NCBI RefSeq assembly: GCF_040054535.1
Contig: NC_090788.1
Coordinates: 19,405,001-19,469,000, forward strand
Source: Antennarius striatus
Taxonomy: Eukaryota > Chordata > Actinopteri > Lophiiformes > Antennariidae
Length of the DNA stretch: 64,000 bases
Reading direction: 5' to 3'
Shown here: in pieces, positions 12,640-24,588 of the stretch
Layout: each line of letters begins with the position of its first letter
Position numbering within the stretch: position 1 is the stretch's first letter
Notes under the pieces: model-generated
The model's input: the letters and a program-made list of their open reading frames with translations, nothing else
Databases searched by the model: none
What the model was told of the DNA's origin: nothing
Program-made: the position numbers and the translations under genes

Positions 12640-15600
12640 TTTAGACTGGTTGGTTCGGTCTGTTGGGTTCTGTTCTGTTTGGTTCTCTGCTGTCACTTTG
12701 GACCCTCCCTCCCCACCCCCCCCAGCTCCTGTCCCAATGAGGAACACCGTGTGAAGATAAACCTGCCAACGGACCAAACGTCTCCTTTTATGATGAACCT
12801 CTGTCGTCTGTCTGCTGAATGTCTCCACACTGACCAGCCAGCCTGCGTGCAGCGTCCTGATTGGTCAGCTCTGTCTGCTGCCAAGGCGCCACAGGGAGTC
12901 ATATTGTGAGCTGGTGGGGGAGTCACTCAGACACCCCCACCTCAAAGGAGGAACTGGAGGGAGGCGGTTTAGCATTAGGTCATCTCCACCCATTCTCCTC
13001 TCCTCCTGACGGGGCTCCTCATAGCGGGAACCTGCCGGGCAGATTGACAACTCAATGGGACGACCCACACCCCCAGCATGAAACCCCCAATCCGCTATTT
13101 ACCTCCCCTCTTTCTTTTCTCCCCTGCAGCCCACACCGCCCACCACCATCCTGTCTCCGTTGTGCCGCTTTGAGACGTAGCAACTCCAGTTATTTCACGT
13201 TAAACAGCCGCAGAAACGCACAAGAGGGTTCCATGAAAGGGTTCTGTTCCACACAGCGCCAGGAAGGATTCAGTTTCTGGCCTCCACTGGGATTCATGAA
13301 TAACAATCTGCTTGTGTTCAAACACTACTAACGGAACAGGTTTCAGAATAAACACTGGTCCTCACACAACAAACAGAACCACTCCTTGTTAAAAGCTGTT
13401 CTCCACAGACAGGAGGTCCTCCAAAGCCCTGGTAGTCTAAACATCATGCTTTGATGGCCCCCACACTGAAGTCTTATCAAAACCCGGCTCACTCCATATA
13501 CCTCATACTTCACCTGTGGGGACGGAAAGAAGGGGAACTTTCTCTTCACATCTCCCTTCATGCTCAAGAAACCAATAAACCTAACATTCCCCCCAGAAAG
13601 ACGACTTCTTTAGTCTTCTGGTTGGTGTCAAACCACCAGATCTGGGATGTTGAGTTTGTAGCCAGAGGGACACAGCAGCGGTTCCGGATCTGGTCCTTGA
13701 GGATCACCATGTGGTGTGAAGGAGAACCGAAAGCCTGTCAAACCCTGAAGGTTCTTCATGTCAGATGTTTAGAGTTAGTGAAGCAAAGATTTGACCAATT
13801 GTGCTTTAGGTTTGGAAACTTCTTCAGTTTTTCACACATTTGTGCCTATCGTCATTAAAAAAAAATTTAAAAAAAGCTTCAGAAATGTAATGACAGGTAG
13901 TGGCCTTCCTGGAAAAGAGCTGTAAACTTTAGAAGAAAATAAAATTACATTTCCACTACTTTACCAATGACCACACACTATAATGGCATAAAACACCAAA
14001 ACTATCTGCTGAAACTCTTGACTGTCCCGCTAAAAGCCTGACAGCGTTGTATTAAAACCGTGGCGGTGAATGGCTGTGACGTTGCCATGGATACCAGGTC
14101 CTGCTGCGAAGACGCCATCTCTACCTGTGAAGCCGTCAGACCTCCTCCTGGGGTTTGTTTTTCTCTCTCACACACAACCCGTAACTCTCCAGCGCCGTGG
14201 CCCTAAACCTTAGCCGGGGAGGCCAGCAGGAGGAGCATCTCAGCCGGGGGGCCAGAGGGCCGGAGCGAGTCCGAGGGCCCGGCGCTGGGAGGCTCTGACA
14301 GGGGCAGCTGAATCACAGCGGCCCCTCAATTCTGCACTCATTCTCTAATTAGACACTTGGAGAATCACCTCCTGTGGGGTTCAGCTCCGCCTCTGCTCCC
14401 CTGCAGCCAAAGGAGAAACTAAACGTTCTCTAAAGTTCAAGTTGGTTTTCAGCTGAAGGATGAAGGGCAGACAGACCCGTCTGGTGGGGGCAGCAGGTGG
14501 ATATGGTTTGCAGCTCATGTTTGTCGTCTGATCACGAGGTCTATGTTGTTCCCTAGACTCAACAAACAAGTGAAGAATGGAATGTTTTATCCATGAAATG
14601 TTGGAGTTTACGTCTCCCCACCACATCAGTAGTGGTTTGGCCTCCCCAGTCTGAGATGTAGAGCACAGAAAAGGGATGGTTGGAGGTTTGCGCTCACAGA
14701 GCCTTCATCATAACGCCTCCTGTCTTAACACCTGCAGGGTAATACCACATGGAGTTCTTGGGTCGTTGTTGGATGACGCCAATCCTCCTGGACTGAACAC
14801 AGTGGAAACGGGAAGGCTTTGAGGTAATAATGGGATGGTGAGCATTCACCCCCCTGATGGTCGGCGTCAACGTCCCAGTCTTGATCATGTTGGACCCGCC
14901 CCAGGTCTCCTCCCCAGTCTTTGTGGCTTTTTTACAGCAGGAGTTGGACTGAGGCATTCTGGTCAGTTTTCTAAGAAGTGACCAACAACTCAGAATCATC
15001 AACAAACGTTGAACAACACCCCTATCAAAGCGCACGATGCTAACAATCTGAGTTAGTGTATGGGGGAGGTGCATCGCCCACCACTGACGGTACACCACCC
15101 TCATTAGTGTGTCACCCCCCCCTCTATCCGCACCCCCAAAAGCCCCACTTTGTGAAAGCAGGTGCAGCTTTAAATGACTTGATATTTCTTGCAGTGTGCA
15201 GAGGGTGGCAGATTGTGATCCTACAACCCACATCTCATATACATAATCCAGCAGGCAGGCGGGCCCCTGCTCTTGTTGAATGGGGGGGGGACTCTCCCTT
15301 CCTCTGGGGACATTTCTGGGGTGAAAGAGACCCTCACCACCCATCCAACCAGGAGCCCGTGGGTGCAGTGAGAAAATGAAGACCTCTGCACCTCTCTAAA
15401 TCCCCAGGAATTTCTCATTAAGCAAGGGTCCTGGGCTGCAGAGGACCCTCTGGGCCCTCACCTACCCCCCATGAGGGGTCTCCCTCTCTGGCAGGGAGAA
15501 TGGAGTCCTCCACTCCACTTTGTGCCGGCTGCTGGCGGCCAGGCCTGTTATTCACCTTCTCTCTTTCAGCAGCACAAGAGCCTTCTCCCAATCATGCTTT
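12640..15600. other. Intergenic GC-richer block, possible regulatory DNA
   Basis: Several GC-richer segments stand out from the AT-rich surroundings: about 12,880-13,200, 14,150-14,370 (ending with a TCTCTAATTAGACAC homeodomain-type core near 14,342-14,356) and 15,040-15,560. Open frames here (for example 12,861-13,331 plus and 14,694-15,344 minus) lack recognisable domains and cannot be joined to other exons. Position upstream of nsd1 makes distal enhancers possible, but this is inference. Confidence 0.3.
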
Positions 15601-15638
15601 CAAAGCCCTCAGGACTTCCTCTTCCTTTCATTCAGTTC

Positions 15639-15739
<101 letters not shown>

Positions 15740-15789
15740 TGATAAGACCAGAAAAAAAGAAAGAAAGGCATAATTGAATTTGACGTGGT

Positions 15790-17512
15790 TTTTTTTTTTT
15801 TTTAGCTATCCTGAGATATTTTAGTCTGGAGGCGACTGCAGGGAAGAAGCAAACTCTCATTTCAAAGAGTGTGTTTTTCTTATTTTTTCACACATTGTTC
15901 ATGAGTACAAGTAGGATTAATGAGGATTATGTATATGAGGAGAGGTAATGAGTTTTGATGAGAGCGGAGAGGATAATTAGTGTAAGATTGTGAATGTCTC
16001 AGGAACTCTTCAGCTGCTTCTGACTCTTCCTGTTTTTTCTCTTCAAGTTTCTTTGTCCTCATATTTTTCTGGAACAAATAAAGTAGATTGTAAAAACGGT
16101 GGCAGGATGCTTTTGCAGTGAGAAATGTGGAGATTAGATGAGCCGTGCTGTTTCTGTACGTCATCCCTTTCAGAGGAGCTGGTACCCCCCCTGTGTGGAG
16201 AGGAGCTGCCGTTACAAGACGACTGACCTCACTCCTAACCGTCACAGGGTTATACACGAATGATCACGTTCCTGTAATAAGACATAGATTAGATTTAAAT
16301 GGTATTTACTCCAGTTATCGCTCCAGTTATTTTGTTTTGCTTCATATTTTTTGCATTTAATGAAGTATTTCGTGCTGTAACTGACTCTGGTGTCAGCAGT
16401 CTAGGACAACATCCTGTATTGATATACAATACAGGAAATTAGTCCTCAACCAATGGGCATTAAGGTTTCGACAGGTTGTTAATAAGCTGATTTGTTTGTA
16501 AGTCATTATTTATTAAATTTCAATCTATAATCACCATTTGAGGTCATTTAAATGTCATTACTACTGTAAATACTAAAGTTCTATTCCCTAAGACTGACCA
16601 GAAACAAGAACAGGACATTAAAACATCCCATAATAAATAAAATCCTATCGTACCGTAATGTAACTTTAACATCTTTACCTCTGCTGAATGATTTTTTTTC
16701 CTGGGGGGTGTAGAGGCTAAGCCCAGCTTTAATCCACAGAGGTGTTCCACCACACTGACGTGAATGATGCGCTGATGTCACTTCCTGCTCATCAAAAGTC
16801 AGACACGCCCCTTTATGTTGATGATTCTGTTTTATTTTATTAAGTTTCTCAGTTAACTCAACCAATAGTTAACATCAACTAGCTTTAGAGTGAAGGAAGA
16901 GGAGGAGGAGGGAGGAGTTATTGTAGGTCAGAGTCAGAGTGGCCATCAGAGCGATGGTCACCACTATCTTCACCAGTCTTTGCTTTATCATCCATGATGA
17001 CCAGTAAAGTATTCAAAGTGCAAAACCTGACTCCGAGATGCTCACAGAGACAACAGCAAACAACGACATGGGGGGGGGGACGAGTGTAGGTGTTGCATGA
17101 ATGCAGAGGTGCTGCCCCCATGGGGGTTGTGTTAGACTAAGGTACTGCAGGACAATAGCAAGATATGTCGGCGCACGTTCGTTTGTAAGTTGAGGACTAC
17201 CTGTATTTTCATCTTTTGCTTGTCATCACCAAACATCAACAGCTTTGACAGTTACCATATTTAACATGCTTAGCATATTTAGCCTGCAGTATAAAGCGGG
17301 TTGGATTCCCACCCTTTGCTGTCTGTCATCCTTTACTTTCAAGCGTTTGTCCATCCATCACTGTCTGCATGATGGAGAGCAAAACTCAATTAAAAATAAA
17401 ATGTCAACAAACCGACTCACCGACAGGTGAGATGGCTTAAGGCTACCTGTCAGGTAGACAAGGCTGTCAAAACCAATGGAAACAGGAACCTGCAGCACAA
17501 CTCAGACATGAC
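15790..17512. other. Intergenic, no gene seen
   Basis: Starts with a poly-T run at about 15,788-15,803, then AT-rich DNA. No coding exon or RNA gene recognised. Confidence 0.4.
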
Positions 17513-17625
17513 TGAATGAATGAATGAATGAATGAATGAATGAATGAATGAATGAATGAATGAATGAATGAATGAATGAATGAATGAATGAATGAATGAA
17601 TGAATGAATGAATGAATGAATGAAT
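17513..17625. repeat. (TGAA)n microsatellite, about 28 units
   Basis: Perfect TGAA/GAAT tetranucleotide array of about 113 bases. Confidence 0.97.
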
Positions 17626-17804
17626 ACTACACTGGTCATAAAAAGGAGAGGAGAGGAGAGGAATGAAAGTGAGGCTGAAAGGAAAAAGTTAATAGAGAGT
17701 TGACCCAGGACAGCTGACAGCTGAGTTCAGCAGGGGTCAAAGGTCACGGATTGGCAGCAGTGGGGGAGTGAAGAGGAATCTAAAACAACAGGAAGACGTG
17801 CGCG

Positions 17805-17807
17805 CAC

Positions 17808-17858
<51 letters not shown>
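17805..17858. repeat. (CA)n microsatellite
   Basis: CA run with a CGCG/CACG-containing left edge. Confidence 0.95.
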
Positions 17859-17861
<3 letters not shown>

Positions 17862-19224
17862 CCGGGAGACACATATTTGACTACAACCTCATTAGCTTGT
17901 GGTGTGAATGCTTCCTCCCACAGTCCTCATCATCACCGCTGTGTCTGTTGTGTTTCAGTGACCACATTGTTTAAATTCATAGAAGAAAACAGAAGACAAA
18001 CATGTTCATTCCATCTGTGTTGTTCTGGTTATTTATGTTCATCCAAAGTGAAACAAGACGATAAAGAACACATAAATGCATCAGTGTGTGACATGTCGCC
18101 TTATAAAGTCATTGTTGTCTGGGGAAAAAACCCACACTGGTATAAAAAGATAAATATTACGAGGGACATGGTGATTAATGTGGAAGTCTGATGTTCACAG
18201 AGCTCCACCTTTAGTCCCCTAAAACAAGTTTTCAACGAAAATAGCCAAGCAATTACTGTATTTTGAAGAAAATGCAGAATGTCACAACTTGTTATTATGA
18301 CTCATATATTATGTGTACAATGGGTGGATGGGAATTTTTGCAGAACAAATTAAACTCCTATGTAACAATAGGCACCGTACTGAGCTGCTGTAGGGGCTAT
18401 AAACATATAGTTACAGATAGTTACGATTAAAAAAAGTTTATAAAGTTACAGCAATAATTTAACAGTATAATATCTTCACCTTTTCAATCCCAGTGATGTT
18501 GTAATTTAATTTAGTAATTATTTCATTTAATTTCATGTATCATGAGTAACAAATACATTTTAAATTTGATTTAATTTGAATAAATGAGTACATATGAATT
18601 ATTACAGTCACCTCTACACTATAAAAGTACATGTACCGATAACCCACTAAATATAAAGGTTTCTAAATCAAGTCAGATGATAAATAAAGGGTCCTGCTGC
18701 CTTTAACCCCACCATCCCTCCATAATGCGTGTCAACAGGTCTTCCGGCCTGTGTGCGTGTGTTTAATATTCCGTTAGTAAAAATAATTCCCACTGTGGTT
18801 TAATAAAGTCATTTAAAACTTCTTAGAACTCTCTATCCGTCAAATCCACTGACGGCCCCATAGGCGATGCTGTGCTGCCCTCTAGTGGGAGAAACGCGTC
18901 CCGACAGAAAGGTAAAACACAAGTGTTATCCCATTATTACACAAGAAATGGTTGTCCTGTTAGTCCTATGAGAAGCTCTTTCCTGTTACAGCTTGATGAA
19001 GTGTAGTTGTGTGCAGTCTGGGAATAAAACAAAACTGAAAAACAACAGCTAGCTACACACGTTTGACCCCAGGGACCACGATCTTCAGAGGAAGGCTTTG
19101 ATTGGTCGAAAACAGATGTAACAGGACTTCTAGTCTCACTGAGAACAAAAAAATCAAAGATTTCCAGAATTTACTTGTGAATATCACAAGACCAAAGTTG
19201 TTCTTACCAAAAAAGTCATATGTT

Positions 19225-19510
19225 TTAATAATGGAGTCATGGGATTTATCTGAGTAGTAGAGTGTTTGTTTCTCATGTCTGCTGCCCTGGATTACATCCC
19301 CAGCATCCGCAGCCCTATGGGGACACCAAAAATGGTAAATGGTAAATGGTAAATGCAGGGGATTACGGCATGAAGGGCATCCAGCATAAAAAACAGTGCC
19401 AAACAAATATGAACAGTCATCTAAAATGGGTAAAAGATGATACACTGGGGCGACCCCTAGCAGGACAAAAAGAATGGACGTTTTTTAATAAGAGAATTAT
19501 CATAAGTAAT
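19225..19510 (+). mobile_element. Degraded tRNA-derived SINE-like repeat
   Basis: The segment 19,240-19,290 has an A-box-like TGAGTAGTAGAGTG and, about 30 bases on, a B-box-like GGATTACATCC. A tract follows (GAAGGGCATCCAGCATAAAA, then GGGGCGACCCCTAG) that resembles the body of common fish tRNA-headed dispersed repeats. It also holds three ATGGTAA reiterations at 19,332-19,352. Ends are not sharp. Confidence 0.45.
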
Positions 19511-19789
19511 GCATTAAATGACAAATATAACTGCATCTAACCTGGAGATGGACTGGCGCCGCCAGGTCCAATTTCCCTTGACACACCATATGATGACAAC
19601 CACGGGTCGTCTGTGGTGCCCCAACGACCCTTTGGGGTTATGGGATAGATAGGCTAAGCTGGGGTAGGAAGACATACCTAAAGTGTCCCGCAGGTGGGAG
19701 TCACTTAGTCCTGATCTCAGGTGGTCCTTGTTCGAGTTCGTAACAGAAAGTCTCACCTACTTTTTCCAGAATTTTTCACCCTAAAAGAT

Positions 19790-20245
19790 ACAAAAATGGT
19801 AAGTCGACATTGATCTAATTTTCCAAAGGTGAAGGTCATCATCACATTTTTTTGTCCCTGGCTTCCTGAAAATACTGCTTTTTGTTTTGTGATTATATCT
19901 CATCAGGTTTCAGAGATGTGTACCCAAAAAGGTATAAAAGTGAATATTTGACCTTGACCTAGTTTTTAAAGGTCTAGGTTGTGATTTAATTTTCCTCCCC
20001 TTGCCTCCCTGAATATAACGCTTGTTATTTCATAACGCTTTTTGTTTCCTCTTTATTTTCCTCTAATCTGGTTCCTGAGATTTGTGCAAAAACATGCACC
20101 AAAGTTGAGATTTGAACTTGACCTACTTATGTCAAGGTGAAGGTCATCGTCTCATTGTCACCACCTTTTTGCTGCCAGAGTAGTAATGTGCTTTTTCTTT
20201 CATCTTTCTATCTACAACGGTTGTCAAAATATTTTGCAGACGGTT
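19790..20245 (+). repeat. Modular dispersed repeat, copy A
   Basis: About three tandem modules of roughly 150 bases. Each carries a CTTCCTGAAAAT- or CCTCCCTGAATATAACGC-type segment, CTTTTTGTTT, a TCAGGTTTCAGAGATGTG- or TTCCTGAGATTTGTG-type segment and a TTGACCTTGACCTAG-type segment. The same sequence recurs in inverse orientation at about 33,400-33,625 (copy B, nsd1 intron) and at 56,190-56,935 (copy C). The class is not assigned. Confidence 0.8.
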
Positions 20246-20654
20246 ATTTCAGGTTTCAGTGAAATAAATAATTAGAAATTAGATCCATTTTTCATGGAAA
20301 CTGCAGCTTCATTGTCAACGTTTCAGTTTTAGGGCTGAAACAAATGTCCTTCAGTCAGTCCAGTGTGGGCTGTGAACACCTGCAGAGCTCTCTGGACTGA
20401 CAGCCCCTCCCAGGTGAGAGGACCAGCGTCACACAGCAGGGGCTGTGATTGGTCCATTAGTCAGCCTTCTTCTCTGAGGGGTTGATGACAGTTGACAGCC
20501 ATCTGTTACACAGTGCTGCCCCCATCAGTTGAGTAAAGGAACTGCATGCTATATTTGTGGGCCGTGAAGAGGACCAAATGTCACAGTTTAGATAAAAGGC
20601 AGGGGCCATAAACGATTCAACATCGGGCCGTGATTGGCCCACGAACCAATTGAG

Positions 20655-21265
20655 TTTATTTCCATTACATTATGGCTTTATTCTCTTATCATTATGACTT
20701 TAATCTCATGATGTTAAGAATGTATTCTCATGACATTAAGAATATTATTTTCATAATACGAACAGGTTGAGGATGTAAAATCCTACCGATGTTGCTTTGT
20801 TCAGTTACATAAGGGCTCTTTCATCTGCAGTTATGTTTGAAATAAAGAGAAACATAAATAAATGCATAAATGAATAAATGCATATTGTTTTCTTACTACT
20901 TCCTACTCTGTTTCAGACACATTCATTTGTGTTCTTTGATCTGTACTAATTTCTTAAAATTAAAATAAAAAAGTTATTCTCATAACATTATAACTTCATT
21001 ATAAGATAATGAATTTATTTTTGTAATTTTATAAATGGATTACCCTGAAGTTATGACTTTTCACAAAATAACAACTTTATTCAAATAAAATTAGTTTATT
21101 TTCGTGTTTATTTTCATTTATTTTCATATTATTAGACGTAATTCTCTTATGTCTCTTAAAATTACGTCTGAATTCTCATGACAATATGATTTACTCTCAT
21201 AATAGGACTGGGGCCTTCTCATTTTAGACTCAATACTTTGTACGATGACATGTCTTTGTTTATCC
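20655..21265 (+). repeat. Degenerate AT-rich tandem repeat
   Basis: Imperfect reiterations of a unit of about 20-22 bases of the type TTATTCTCATAACATTA-TGACTT (e.g. TTATTCTCATAACATTATAA at 20,974 on, TTCTCATGACATTAAG at 20,730 on, AATTCTCATGACAATATG at about 21,170). AT-rich throughout, with no coding potential. Confidence 0.6.
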
Positions 21266-22300
21266 ACACATATATTTGAAATAAAAAATAAAATAAAATA
21301 AATGCGTTAATAAACATGATCCTGATGCCACTGTGACTTTATCATCCTAACTGGCTGTATTTCAATGCGTTTTGACAGGGATGGGGTGGGGGGCCTCTAC
21401 CCGGGGCCCCACACCGTCTAGGAGCGCCCCTGCATTTGCCCCAGCTGAGCTTTATGTCTGTCAGGAGTCTCAACGCTTCGCCAAATGAATCCAGAGCAGA
21501 AGGTCCATCTACCGGGGGGGGGGGGTCTGTCATTACTGGCGGATCCGGTCCGGACGGATCGAACGCCCCCCTCCCCCGGTAACGACAGCAACGACCGCGG
21601 CTGGACGGAGAGGAGCCGCCCGCCGGTCCGCGGCGCTGTTCCTCCACGCACACCCCCGCAGCAGGCCCCGTCCTGTCCGCCGCTCGTTCCCCTCGACAAA
21701 ACCGAACCGATCGGCGGCTCTGACACCCCCAGAACCCCCGCTCCGGTTCCGGTACCGGGGAAGGGGTGGGGGGGGGGGCGCTGATGTCAGCAGCAGATCC
21801 GGGGAGGGAATCGAGCCCAGACCCGTCCTCCGGTTGACCCAGTACTGCTTCACCCCCCCCCCCTCCCAATAATAAATCTATCTAATAATCCTCAGACAGG
21901 AGGCTCTGATGTGGGGGGGGGGGTCGATCATGAACGCCGTTTCCAAATCAAGCCCAGTGTGGTGTTTGTGTGTGTATGTGTGTGTGTGTGTGTGTGTGTT
22001 GGGGTTGAAATGGGGGGGGGGCGTCGTTTTTGCACCTGAAACGATCCAGGGTCCGTCTCCAAAGCCGCTCATCTGTGCGTTTCTCTTCACATGGAACCAA
22101 AAACGCACCAGAAACCTCGCGTTTCTCGACTGTTCGCGGCCGTTGTACCCCCCCCCCCCCACGGAACTCCCCCAGGCTGTGAGGAGGAGAAACTGGCCGT
22201 GTTTTACCTCCACGCACAGAAACACATCATCTCATCGGCGCCGTGCAGTTTAATGTTCAGGTTTTTGCTGTTATAATGTGCGTTTGGAGACACTCTCTCT

Positions 22301-22323
22301 CACACACACACACACACACACTC

Positions 22324-22371
<48 letters not shown>
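22301..22371. repeat. (CA)n microsatellite
   Basis: CA array interrupted once by CTCTAA. Confidence 0.95.
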
Positions 22372-22374
<3 letters not shown>

Positions 22375-22648
22375 TCCTGCCGTGACAGAAGCGTTCATGA
22401 GACTTGAAGGATCTTAACATGTAGATGAAAGTGTTCAGTCGTTTCTCGGGGGGGTGTATCCGACAGCAGCCCCGGCAGCGGGACGCAGCTGGGGGGGCGC
22501 GCCGAGCCTCGGTCTCCGTGTCGGGGTGAACTTTCTATCGCTGGTGCGCTGTTAACACTTTGTGGCCTGTTTCTCTCCTCTAAGGCTGGAGGACTCCATT
22601 TTGAAGGGACCGGGTGTGCAGACAACAACTCGTCTCAGGAAAGGAAGC

Positions 22649-22651
<3 letters not shown>

Positions 22652-22731
<80 letters not shown>

Positions 22732-22749
22732 AGTGTCTGTGTGTGTGTT
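22652..22749. repeat. (GT)n microsatellite
   Basis: Long GT array with CAGTGTCTGTG at its right side, inside the GC-rich island. Open frames across it on both strands are spurious. Confidence 0.95.
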
Positions 22750-22828
22750 CCGGGTAGCCCGTTGCACTGTCTCTCTCTCTCGACATCTTTTGGATGACTT
22801 CATGTATTTATTTCTTGTCTCCTCTGCC

Positions 22829-22830
<2 letters not shown>

Positions 22831-22886
<56 letters not shown>

Positions 22887-22921
22887 CGCGCGCGCTATCG
22901 AGGTGTGTGTGTGTGTGTGTG
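22831..22921. repeat. Compound (GT)n(GC)n microsatellite
   Basis: GT array ending in GCGTGCGCGCGCGC and followed by a second short GT run. Alternating purine-pyrimidine over about 90 bases with a Z-DNA-like composition. Confidence 0.92.
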
Positions 22922-23668
22922 CAAGGAGATGCCAGTTGTTGCCACAAGTTTTTGGCATGTGACGCGTTATGTTAATTATTGATGCTTGTAATTAAGCAAA
23001 GGGGGCGGAGCTATTTTTGGGGGTCATGTGTGATGTTTTTTGGGTTTTTTTTTTTAATTTATTCTCAGATAATTTCTTTTCTCTCTCTCTCTCTCTCCGT
23101 GAAGCGTTCCGCGGCCCCCTTTCTTGTGCGCCATGCTGTGGACCGGGCTGAGGAGGGAGGCAGCGGTGACGCCTGGCAGTGCGCACAGCACAGAGACACT
23201 TTGAAGGGGGGGGGGGGGCAAGGCAAGGCAAGAGTCTGCAGGCAGGAAACGACTCCCCCACCATCCAAAAGCGGCGAATTATGAACTTTTAGTTAACAGT
23301 AATTAAATCCGGAGTGTCGCTGGAGGAGCCTGAATTTTATTCCAAGGGCCGCTGGACTCTTGTAGAAAAAAAAGAACGGAGGGAGGGAGGGGGGGTGAGA
23401 GAGAGGGTGAGGGAGGGAGTACATTTCACAGGATCCAGGCCTAGTAGTATTGCCGCCGGGACTCTCCTCATCCGCTTTCAAAAAATTGGAAATTGGTGCG
23501 TTTAAAATCCAAAATGCGCGTTTTGAGGGTCACGTTCGCGGTGACCGACACCGGAATGGTAAGATTCTCGCCACGGATCCCGCGTCATTTGGCGTTTTGT
23601 GCGTGATTTTTTTGCTGTTTGATGCACTCAAGGCTGCATCTATCGGGAAGTGTGTGTCCGTTTCTCTC

Positions 23669-23670
<2 letters not shown>

Positions 23671-23704
<34 letters not shown>

Positions 23705-23981
23705 TAGGTGAACTTGTGGTGTGTGTTTTTTGCCGCCGTCTCCGGTTGTGTAGCGTCTGCCTTCCCCGTATCGTTCAATCACGGATCAGGCGACACACAC
23801 ATTGCGATCACACACACCTATAAGCGCACACGCACACTTACATTACACACACACACACACACACGCACACACGCGTGTGCGCGCTCAGGCGCGCACGAAC
23901 GGGTCCATTTTATTCCAGATCGAGGTTACAGCGCCGGCGTGTTAACGTCGGACGTGACGCGCTCTCATAGAATATCTGTGC

Positions 23982-24028
<47 letters not shown>

Positions 24029-24033
24029 TGTGT
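23671..24033. repeat. Cluster of short GT/CA arrays
   Basis: GT run at 23,671-23,701, CA/CG alternation at about 23,821-23,885 and a GT run at 23,981-24,033, close to the presumed first nsd1 exon. Confidence 0.85.
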
Positions 24034-24576
24034 TTATATGCAGAGACGTGCTTGTGTGCCAGTTTACCTTATCTGTGGAGCTGGATCGTGCTTCATGTCA
24101 TTGTCATCATATCGCGATAATTTTCTTTCCAGCCTGCTTGTTTTGCGCAGAATCTCCAAAGATGTCACATTAGGTCGATCCGCTCGGCAGTGAGTCTGTT
24201 TACGGTCCGCTTTGGACATCATTTGGTGTTTTAATCCATCTCATAGCCGAGCTTTGCTTTTTATTTTCCCTTAAATATAGTTTTATCTGTATTTTATCAC
24301 CAACTAATAGAGATAACTTACAACTACAGCTATGCTATTGGTGGATTTAGGAGCATGCTATGCGTAAATATGGCTAAATTGACATTTATTATGGCGTTAT
24401 AATTTCAAATCAGCTGATAAATACTATTATTTATATTATAAAGAGATGAGATGGAGCGACAAAGATGTAATTTATCTTTCACAATCATTCAGATGTTGTC
24501 ATTTTTTTTGTTTTTCTTTGGAGGCTCTAATCTGGTTTAATTTGATTTTCTTTTTGGGGTGTTTCAGGGGGGAGCC

Positions 24577-24588
24577 ATGCCAGCATGA
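24577..24588 (+). promoter_or_regulatory. nsd1: Minimal uORF overlapping the nsd1 start
   Basis: An ATG at 24,577 is followed by two codons and TGA at 24,586-24,588. The stop overlaps the chosen start ATG at 24,585 as ATGA. Both lie just after a likely acceptor (GTTTCAG at 24,561-24,567). The upstream ATG has context GAGCCATGC and the downstream one CAGCATGA. Confidence 0.45.

Larger units (their letters stand above)
21340..24200 (+). promoter_or_regulatory. nsd1: CpG/GC-rich island, presumed nsd1 promoter region
   Basis: After 600 bases of AT-rich repeat the composition switches to GC-rich DNA with many CpG, long G runs (21,517-21,527; 21,766-21,778; 21,912-21,922; 22,010-22,021; 23,206-23,218) and several GT/CA arrays. 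This is 0.4-3 kb upstream of the first coding exon of nsd1. A candidate 5' non-coding exon end is ACCGGAATG|GTAAGA at 23,558|23,559. Human NSD1 also has its start codon in exon 2. The transcription start itself cannot be placed from sequence alone. Confidence 0.5.

Noticed and set aside
12861-13331. 156-codon plus-strand frame
   Set aside because: No recognised domain, no splice partner, low-complexity Pro/Ser composition and no supporting codon pattern.
14694-15344. 216-codon minus-strand frame
   Set aside because: The longest frame outside known genes, but it has no family resemblance, no flanking exons and no promoter features that I can see. Treated as chance.
22562-22975. Long Cys-Val and Thr-His open frames
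   Set aside because: GT/CA microsatellites read in different frames.
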